Positions 6,449 to 12,305 of a DNA stretch of 12,305 nucleotides are shown here, one piece after another. Under the pieces are notes generated by a model that made no database searches, was not told the DNA's origin, and was given only the letters and a program-made list of their open reading frames with translations. Made by a program: the position numbers and the translations under genes. Position 1 is the stretch's first letter; every line of letters begins with the position of its first letter. The stretch comes from an uncultured Flavobacteriales bacterium. Its GTDB lineage: Bacteria; Bacteroidota; Bacteroidia; Flavobacteriales; Vicingaceae. The stretch is from NCBI GenBank assembly GCA_946886085.1, contig CAMPHX010000011.1, forward strand, positions 1 through 12,305. The letters run 5' to 3'.

Positions 6449-6829
6449 TTATTTCTTGATTAAAGCAAGATATTTATCTCTGTTCTCAAAAATAACCCAA
6501 AGGTTTATTGCTAACAATACCAACGCCATTGGCAGTCCTGAAGGTGCTTGATAAATGTGTGTCAATATTATGCCTACCATTACCGGAAAAATAACTATAG
6601 CTCCTAATGCTCTAACCCGTGGAATAATAAAAAGTAAACCCCCAACTATTTCTGCAACAGCAACAAGTGGCATCAGCCAACCAATTGTCATAAAAGCTTC
6701 AAACACTTTCATCATAGATTCCGGCATGTCATCAGGTACCGGCATATAATTAAAAAATTTATTTAGTCCTGCATTAATGAACATTAGTCCAAATAACAGA
6801 CAGATTACAAACATGATTTTATTTTTCAT
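6449..6829 (-). CDS. DoxX-like small integral membrane protein
   Basis: This 126-aa inner-membrane protein has four predicted membrane helices, at about 5-26, 46-68, 73-95 and 98-115, the layout of the DoxX/DoxX-like family. Typical features are the first helix running into AGLNKFF (20-26), PLVAVAEIVGGLLFIIP (54-70) in helix 2, then RVRALGAIVIFPVMVGIILTH, and a short charged C-terminus (ENRDKYLALIKK). Family members have been linked to thiosulfate:quinone oxidation, redox stress and membrane integrity, but most, including this subgroup, have no proven activity. It sits 52 bases after the DUF4256 gene and 36 before the methyltransferase gene. The family call is good; the role is unknown. Confidence 0.9.
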   Translation of the reverse strand: MKNKIMFVICLLFGLMFINAGLNKFFNYMPVPDDMPESMMKVFEAFMTIGWLMPLVAVAEIVGGLLFIIPRVRALGAIVIFPVMVGIILTHIYQAPSGLPMALVLLAINLWVIFENRDKYLALIKK

Positions 6830-6881
6830 CTCTATTTATTTTAAGGTTAATAATAATTCATATAAATTACTAAGCTAATAA

Positions 6882-7445
6882 CTATACTTTCAGGCAAGCA
6901 CGAAACCCTCTTGCTCCATAATAAGATTCTGCTCCGTTGTGATAAATAAAAGTTTTTCCGTAACGCCAATCGCCAAAAATAGCTCCTCCGAGTGCTCTAA
7001 TATCGGCAGGTGTTGCAATCCAACTAGAGGTTTTCGTATCGAATTTTCCTAATTGTTGCAATTCATGATATTGCTCTTCAGTTAATAATTCAACACCCAT
7101 TTCTGCCGCCATACCAATAGCACTATGTTTAGGTTTGTGTTGTTTTCTCGATTCCAATGCTTCTGGGTCATAACAAACACTCCTGCGTCCTTTGGGGCTT
7201 TCTGCGGAGCAATCATAAAAAACATATTCGTCAGTAGTTTTATCGTATTTAACGACATCCGGTTCTCCTCCTGTTTCTTCCATTTCATTTAGCGACCATA
7301 GTTTTTCAGGATTGGCTTCCAACTTTTCTTGTACTTTCTTCCACTCAAATTCTTTATAGTGATTTAAGTTTTTTTCAAAACGCGTTTGTAAGGTTTTTAA
7401 TAACTCCTCTTTTTGTTGCTGAGATACTATTTTTTGTTGACTCAT
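6882..7445 (-). CDS. DUF4256 family protein
   Basis: This 187-aa soluble protein matches the DUF4256 family, whose function is unknown. Recognisable stretches are the N-terminal helical segment LLKTLQTRFEKNLNHY, LWSLNEMEETGGEPDVV (49-65), EYVFYDCSAESPKGRRSVCYD (73-93), IGMAAEMGVELLTEEQYHELQQLG (110-133), SSWIATPADIRALGGAIFGD (140-159), and a C-terminus rich in aromatics and glycine (NGAESYYGARGFRACLKV). Length is normal for the family. There is no signal peptide or membrane segment, so it is cytoplasmic. The conserved Asp/Glu, Cys79 and Cys91 could be functional, but this is a guess. It begins 30 bases after the stop of the RND pump gene, which suggests co-transcription with the pump, and is followed by the DoxX-like gene after 52 bases. 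Confidence 0.92.
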   Translation of the reverse strand: MSQQKIVSQQQKEELLKTLQTRFEKNLNHYKEFEWKKVQEKLEANPEKLWSLNEMEETGGEPDVVKYDKTTDEYVFYDCSAESPKGRRSVCYDPEALESRKQHKPKHSAIGMAAEMGVELLTEEQYHELQQLGKFDTKTSSWIATPADIRALGGAIFGDWRYGKTFIYHNGAESYYGARGFRACLKV

Positions 7446-7475
7446 AACTTTTTGATTTTTAGTTAAAAAATTATT

Positions 7476-10400
7476 TTATGCCCTCCACCTCTGTACACGT
7501 ATTTTAAACTTCTCTACAATAAAATAAGTTACAGGAACAATAATTAACGTTAAAAAGGTGGCAAAGGTTAACCCAAAAATTACTGTCCATGCTAATGGTC
7601 CCCAAAAGATTACGTTATCTCCACCAATATAAATTTTAGCATCAAACTCTGTTACTAATGAGAAAAAATCTATGTTTAAGCCTATTGCCAACGGAATTAA
7701 CCCAAAAACGGTGGTAATAGCTGTTAGCAATACCGGACGTAAACGAGCGGTTCCTCCTTCTACAATAACATTAAATAATTCAGGCAAGGCTAATTTATCT
7801 TTTTTAACTAATCCCAGTTCTTTTTTCTTCCTTTCTACCAAGAGCTCGGTATAATCAAGCAGCAGCACCCCGTTGTTTACTACAATTCCGGCAAGAGAAA
7901 TAATTCCCACCATCGTCATCATAATTACGAAAGTCATGTTAAAAATAACCAAGCCAAAAAGTACTCCAATAAAACTCAAAAAGATGGTCATTAATACAAT
8001 TAATGGTTTTGAAAATGAATTAAACTGTAGTACTAACAAAAAGATAATTAATCCCAATCCTGAAAATAAAGCAGTTGTTAAGAATGCCATATTTTTTTCT
8101 TGTTCTTCCATTTGCCCGGTAAAATCGATGGTAGTGTTTTTAGGTGTTCTAAAATTAGACAACCTGGTTTTAATGGTTTGAACAATTTCTGTAGCATTAT
8201 ATCCTGTTTTAACAGAAGAATACAAAGTAACCACACGATTTAAATCTCTATGCTTAATAGCCGTGTAAGAGGACGTATTGTGAGTGGTAATTAAGGTAGA
8301 AACCGGAATGTCCTTAATTTGTCCGTTTGATGGATCTCTAAATACAATTCGTTGGTTATACAGGGCATTGGTATTATGCTTATACGCTTCATCAAACCTA
8401 ACGGCAACATCATATTCTTCGCCACCCGTTTTATAAACACTAGCTTTTTCACCATAAAGCGATCTACGCAATTGACTCCCTACTTGTCTGACAGAAACAC
8501 CCAATTCACCAGCTTTTTTTCTATCAACAGTTATTTCAGTTACCGGTTTACTTTTGTTTACATCAATTTTTAATCCTTCAATACCCGGAATGTTTAATTT
8601 ATTAATAGCTTCTCTAAGGTTTTTAGCTGTAAGAATAAGATCATTATAATCTTTCCCTCTAATTTCAATATTAATAGGATATCCGGCAGGAGGTCCGGCA
8701 GCTTCTTTTTCTACAGAAATATTTACTCCCGGATAGGTGCCAACAGCTTCTCTCACTTCTTCCATAAAATCTTTACTGTTTTTCCCTCTTCTGAGTTTAG
8801 ATTCTCTTAATGAAACCGTTATTTTTCCTTTGTGAGGCATTTCTGCATTAGAACCACCATCAGTTTCAGGATTTCCGGCACCTTCACCCACTTGAGAAAC
8901 AGCAGACTCTACCATATAGTTATAGCCTGTTTCATCTTTATAATTATCTACTACTTTAAAAACTTTAGCTTCAATTTCTTTAGTTAGTTTATTGGTTTTT
9001 TCAATGGCTGTTCCTTCGGGATATTCTAAATAAACAAACACTTGGTTGGGTTCATTGTCAGGGAAAAACTCCACTTTTGGTTGTGCAATAGCAAATACAA
9101 TAAACGAAAGAATTAACAATCCAAACGTTCCGAAAAGAAATACATAAGGCTTTTTACCACTCAATGCAAAAGATAAAAACTTTTGATATCTAGTTTCAAG
9201 AATAACCAAAATAGTTTCCTGAAAATAATTTGCAGCTTTTACTAAGAAGTATTTATAAACCCAAAGTATAATAGCTGCAAAAACCAATAAGGTTCCCATA
9301 CCTCTAAATCCACCACCAATAACTAAACTAAGTACTCCGAAAAAGAATAAAATAGCACTTAATTTTATTAAGAACTTTTTACTCATTTCTTTCTCTTCAG
9401 TTTTCATAAAATCTGCTGTAAGCATAGAATTTATAAAAATGGCTACAAATAGTGAAGAACCTAACACTATAGAAAGCGTAATAGGGAATATTTTCATGAA
9501 ATTACCCATAATTCCCGGCCAAAAACCTAGTGGAACAAAAGCTGCTACCGAAGTTAATGTTGAAATAATAATAGGTGTAGCAATTTCACCAATACCTTGT
9601 TTGGCTGCAGCTATTCTACTCATGTTTTCTTTTTGCATAAGTCGAAGCACATTTTCTACCACCACAATTCCGTTATCTACCAACATTCCTAATCCCATAA
9701 CCAAGGCAAAAAGCACCATCGTATTCATAGTATAGCCTATCATATTAAGTAAGGTAAACGATAAAAACATAGACATTGGAATAGCAAAACCAACGAACAG
9801 TGCATTTCTGAACCCTAAAAAGAACATTAACACGCCAACCACTAACAATATCCCAAAAATAATATTGTTTACCAACTCATCAACTTGGTTAATGGTTTTT
9901 GTAGATTGATCATTTGAAGTAGTAACACTTAAATCTTTAGGTAAATAATCGCTTTTGGCTTCTTCCAAAATAACTTTAATTTTTTCAACAGCTTCTACCA
10001 TGTTTTTACCTGAAAGCTTCTTAACATCAAGCATTACCACAGGTTTAGAAAACTCTCTGGCGTAGGTAGTTCTTTCTTTTTCCTGAAAAGCAATAGAGGC
10101 AACATCTCTAAGGTAAATTGGTCCATTTTCATTCTTAACCACAAAGTTGCCTAACTCTGCTGCGTCTTCAATTTCTCCAATAACTCTAATGGTTCTTCTT
10201 TGCTCATTCATTACCAAATTACCAGCAGAAACAGTTGTATTTCCTCCAGCAATGGTATTGATAATATCATCAAAGCTCACTTTTGAAGCCGACATTTTAT
10301 AGACATCAACAGCTACTTCAATCTCTTTTTCCTGAGCTCCACGAATATCTACTTGTTTAATTTCCGGTAATAACTCTATTTTCTTCTCTAAATATTCCGC

Positions 10401-10910
10401 ATATTCTTTCAGTTTTTGAACTGGATAATCTCCTGAAATATTAACGTTGATAATAGCAAACTCTTCAGCTATATTTAAGTCGAACACATTCGGTTCAACT
10501 TTAGCTCCATTAAAGGTTGGCCAATCTGCTCCTGCTTTTTTTAAGTCAACTTTATCTTTAACTTTAGATTTCGCTTCTGGAATACTAAAATCCTCTTCAA
10601 ACTCAACAATAATAATAGAGTAATCTTCTTGAGAAGTAGAAGTAATTTTTGTGATGCCGCTCAAATTCTGCAATTCCTCTTCAAGAGGGTCAGTAATGAG
10701 TTTTTCCATATCCTCAGAGGTATTTCCTGGGAAAACCGAACTAATGTAAATTTTAGTTTCTTTAACCTCTGGAAAGCTTTCTCTGGGCATCGAGTAATAA
10801 GCAGATATTCCTGTAATTAATATAAGAAATATCATGAGGTAAATAGTCATCTTATTGTCTATCGCCCAAGATGATATTCCAAACTCTTTTAGTTTTTTAT
10901 TTTTAGCCAT
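7476..10910 (-). CDS. RND efflux transporter, inner-membrane pump subunit
   Basis: This 1144-aa pump of the resistance-nodulation-division superfamily (AcrB/HAE1-like) moves substrates from the periplasm or inner membrane to an outer-membrane channel, driven by protons. The order is standard: membrane helix 1 (22-40), FPGNTSEDMEKLITDPLEEEL (60-80), a porter region, helices 2-6 (345-498), a second porter half after helix 7 (588-608), and helices 8-12 (942-1130). Helix 4 has MGLGMLVDNGIVVVEN (405-420) and helix 10 GIVVNNGVLLLDY (1008-1020). AcrB has Asp-Asp and Lys at the matching relay positions; here they are D412, N413 and N1012, a set probably typical of a subgroup. Between helices 6 and 7 there are two extra hydrophobic stretches (514-531 and 538-556). 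The protein is about 95 residues longer than AcrB. It follows the adaptor gene, separated by the palindromic element. Substrate unknown. Confidence 0.96.
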   Translation of the reverse strand: MAKNKKLKEFGISSWAIDNKMTIYLMIFLILITGISAYYSMPRESFPEVKETKIYISSVFPGNTSEDMEKLITDPLEEELQNLSGITKITSTSQEDYSIIIVEFEEDFSIPEAKSKVKDKVDLKKAGADWPTFNGAKVEPNVFDLNIAEEFAIINVNISGDYPVQKLKEYAEYLEKKIELLPEIKQVDIRGAQEKEIEVAVDVYKMSASKVSFDDIINTIAGGNTTVSAGNLVMNEQRRTIRVIGEIEDAAELGNFVVKNENGPIYLRDVASIAFQEKERTTYAREFSKPVVMLDVKKLSGKNMVEAVEKIKVILEEAKSDYLPKDLSVTTSNDQSTKTINQVDELVNNIIFGILLVVGVLMFFLGFRNALFVGFAIPMSMFLSFTLLNMIGYTMNTMVLFALVMGLGMLVDNGIVVVENVLRLMQKENMSRIAAAKQGIGEIATPIIISTLTSVAAFVPLGFWPGIMGNFMKIFPITLSIVLGSSLFVAIFINSMLTADFMKTEEKEMSKKFLIKLSAILFFFGVLSLVIGGGFRGMGTLLVFAAIILWVYKYFLVKAANYFQETILVILETRYQKFLSFALSGKKPYVFLFGTFGLLILSFIVFAIAQPKVEFFPDNEPNQVFVYLEYPEGTAIEKTNKLTKEIEAKVFKVVDNYKDETGYNYMVESAVSQVGEGAGNPETDGGSNAEMPHKGKITVSLRESKLRRGKNSKDFMEEVREAVGTYPGVNISVEKEAAGPPAGYPINIEIRGKDYNDLILTAKNLREAINKLNIPGIEGLKIDVNKSKPVTEITVDRKKAGELGVSVRQVGSQLRRSLYGEKASVYKTGGEEYDVAVRFDEAYKHNTNALYNQRIVFRDPSNGQIKDIPVSTLITTHNTSSYTAIKHRDLNRVVTLYSSVKTGYNATEIVQTIKTRLSNFRTPKNTTIDFTGQMEEQEKNMAFLTTALFSGLGLIIFLLVLQFNSFSKPLIVLMTIFLSFIGVLFGLVIFNMTFVIMMTMVGIISLAGIVVNNGVLLLDYTELLVERKKKELGLVKKDKLALPELFNVIVEGGTARLRPVLLTAITTVFGLIPLAIGLNIDFFSLVTEFDAKIYIGGDNVIFWGPLAWTVIFGLTFATFLTLIIVPVTYFIVEKFKIRVQRWRA

Positions 10911-10965
10911 TTTCGTTTTATAGTTTTGTTCTGTAGTCTGTTAATTTTACTTCACATAAAGTTGA

Positions 10966-11090
10966 GAGACTGAATTAGAAAGTTCGAGTACAAGGCTTTC
11001 AAAGTTTTAAAAATCAAAGTGTTTACTGTAGTAAATGACTGATTTTTTGAAACGAGAATAACGAAGTAATCGGACTTTCTAAACAGGCTC
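10966..11090. repeat. ~125-bp palindromic MITE-like element between RND adaptor and pump genes
   Basis: The two halves are inverted copies. The outer arms (10966-10991 and 11066-11090) match at 21 of 25 aligned positions with one gap; both begin GAG, then A/C, then CTG, and share TTAGAAAGT. The centre is the palindrome TTTACT-GT-AGTAAA (11022-11035), and the parts between are partly complementary, both carrying an AAAAATCA-like stretch. In RNA it would form one long imperfect hairpin. It occupies most of the 183-base gap, ending three bases from the adaptor stop codon and 55 bases before the pump ATG. There is no open frame or transposase, and I see no target-site duplication. A non-autonomous mobile element is the best guess; an intercistronic RNA-processing or terminator hairpin is the alternative. 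A related stretch is at 1185-1211. Confidence 0.7.
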
Positions 11091-11093
11091 TAA

Positions 11094-12257
11094 TTACATT
11101 TTTTTAATTAAAACTTGCTCTTCCTCCTTTACCGTTCTTGCTCCTTCCTCAATAATTATATCTCCGTTAGCAATTCCTTCAGTAATTTCAGCAACACCAT
11201 TTTGTGTTTTTCCTATTTTAACTAATCTCTTTTCTGCATAATTTCTGTTTTTCTTTCCTTTCTTCACTGCGTAAACATATTTTTCGCCTTCAGCATTTTC
11301 AGAAATAATAGCTTGAGGCAATACCAAGGCACTATCGTTTACATAATTGTTGATGCTTAACAAGGCTGTCATGTTAGGTTTAACCATTTTATTTTCATTG
11401 GTTATTGCTATTTCAATTTTAAACGTTCTGTTGTTAGGATTGATGTAGTTGCTTACTTGTCTGATAGTTGAAGTAACCGTATCGTTTAGTACAGGGAAAT
11501 AAACATTTACCTGAGAACCTGTTCTAATATTGGTGATGTAATTTTCAGGAATTTCAGCTTCAATAAACATGTCTTTTAGGTTAATAATTCTAAACAATTG
11601 GTTCATTCCCGGAGAAACTACCTGACCTTGTTCCGACATTACATCATCTATTACTCCGCTAAAAGGAGCGGTAATTGTAGTTTTTGCCAACTGCTCTTTC
11701 ATTTGGTTTACTGATTTTTGCTGTGCCTCATAATTTGCTTTAGCTTGTAAAAACTGAATTTCTGAACCAATTTTATCTTTCCATAATCTTTCCTGACGCT
11801 CAAAAGTTGTTTTTGCCAACGCCAACTGTGTTTCCATTTGAGATAATTGTTGATTTAAACCGCCATCATCAATTTTAGCTAATACTTCGCCTTTGTTTAC
11901 AAACTGACCTTCTTTTACCAACACTCTGGTTAAAACACCTGCATATTCAGGGTAAATAACAATGTTTTCTTTGGTTTGAACATTTCCTTGAATTTGAACA
12001 TAATGCTTAAAACTAGTTGCTTTAGCTTCAATAGTTGTAATTACTGGAATTGACAACGAAGAATCTAAATTAGCAATAGCAATGTCTAATTTTTCTATCT
12101 CATCTAAAATAGCATTTTGCTTAGCTGTCAACTCGTTTTTCTTAGCATTTATTTCTTCAAGGTTGTTTCCTGCAACAATTTCGTCAACAGTTTTTTCTTT
12201 TCCTCCACAAGAAATTAAAGTTGCTGCAACGCTGATGATGATTAATATTTTTTTCAT
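11094..12257 (-). CDS. RND efflux periplasmic adaptor (MFP) lipoprotein
   Basis: This 387-aa membrane fusion protein links an RND pump to its outer-membrane channel. Residues 1-17 form a lipoprotein signal with lipobox LISC (14-17), so Cys17 should be lipidated and anchor the protein in the inner membrane. Residues 28-66 form an extra coiled-coil-like stretch rich in Lys, Glu and Leu, not usual in adaptors such as AcrA. The lipoyl-like half-motif VIYPEYAGVLTRVLVKEGQFV (100-120), NKGEVLAKIDD, the helical hairpin (about 133-192) and TTITAPFSGVID (193-204) follow, then beta-barrel and membrane-proximal domains ending in EITEGIANGDIIIEEG. Length is normal. It precedes the RND pump gene, with the palindromic element between. 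No -7 box or Shine-Dalgarno sequence is visible upstream within the window, so the promoter is probably outside. Confidence 0.95.
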   Translation of the reverse strand: MKKILIIISVAATLISCGGKEKTVDEIVAGNNLEEINAKKNELTAKQNAILDEIEKLDIAIANLDSSLSIPVITTIEAKATSFKHYVQIQGNVQTKENIVIYPEYAGVLTRVLVKEGQFVNKGEVLAKIDDGGLNQQLSQMETQLALAKTTFERQERLWKDKIGSEIQFLQAKANYEAQQKSVNQMKEQLAKTTITAPFSGVIDDVMSEQGQVVSPGMNQLFRIINLKDMFIEAEIPENYITNIRTGSQVNVYFPVLNDTVTSTIRQVSNYINPNNRTFKIEIAITNENKMVKPNMTALLSINNYVNDSALVLPQAIISENAEGEKYVYAVKKGKKNRNYAEKRLVKIGKTQNGVAEITEGIANGDIIIEEGARTVKEEEQVLIKKM

Positions 12258-12305
12258 TTTTTTTAAGTATTTTGAGTGATTGATATGTTTGATTTAATTG
12301 ATTTT

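Noticed and set aside
7082..7288. Minus-strand open frame overlapping the DUF4256 gene in another frame
   Set aside because: It is entirely inside the DUF4256 gene, whose own frame is complete and recognisable.
7672..9735. Plus-strand open frames opposite the RND pump gene
   Set aside because: Their products lack recognisable domains and lie opposite a complete, well conserved pump; they are shadows of that coding sequence.
10941..11100. Target-site duplication around the palindromic element
   Set aside because: The bases flanking 10966 and 11090 show no convincing direct repeat, so recent insertion cannot be claimed from this window.

Overview
The window is AT-rich (about one third G+C by eye) and looks chromosomal, most likely from a member of the Bacteroidota, probably a flavobacterium. 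Evidence: start codons lack Shine-Dalgarno sequences, TAnnTTTG-type -7 boxes precede two or three genes, and the protein families are typical of that phylum (KIMHW/GldL-like membrane hairpin, GATase1-AraC regulator, DUF4256, zinc-ribbon/alpha-CTD protein, RND pump with a lipoprotein adaptor). I see no tRNA, rRNA, CRISPR array, transposase or phage gene, and no gene-free stretch longer than 300 bases.

Layout, left to right. (1) 49-1117, minus strand: a PadR repressor overlapping by 17 bases a membrane protein with a HAAS/DUF1700-like N-terminus followed by a 60-residue KIMHW membrane repeat. A perfect 10-bp inverted repeat (1125-1149) lies over the PadR promoter. (2) 1227-4605, minus strand: a run of five genes read in the order SRPBCC-SRPBCC fusion, PhnB-like VOC protein, 72-aa unknown, zinc-ribbon/alpha-CTD-like protein, MATE exporter. 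(3) 4606-4738: a divergent intergenic region with a promoter-like box for each side. (4) 4739-5716, plus strand: the only plus-strand gene, a GlxA-type DJ-1/PfpI-AraC regulator, divergent from the SRPBCC fusion and convergent with a methyltransferase. (5) 5771-12257, minus strand: read in the order lipoprotein RND adaptor, RND pump, DUF4256 protein, DoxX-like membrane protein, class I SAM methyltransferase. The outer-membrane channel gene usual for such pumps is not in the window; it may lie beyond the right edge, upstream of the adaptor.

How the genes may work together: two drug/metabolite export systems (MATE and RND) flank small cytoplasmic proteins (SRPBCC, VOC, DUF4256, DoxX, methyltransferase) of a kind often linked to stress or small-molecule modification. 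The AraC regulator is the natural candidate to control the divergent SRPBCC operon, and PadR to control itself and its membrane partner.

The least ordinary parts are non-coding or architectural: a ~125-bp imperfect palindromic (MITE-like) element between the RND adaptor and pump genes, with a shorter related stretch after the MATE gene; the PadR operator coinciding with an apparently leaderless promoter; the exact 60-residue repeat of the PadR partner; and an RND pump with an apparent extra transmembrane pair and Asn at two proton-relay positions. None of the coding genes is clearly an undescribed system.
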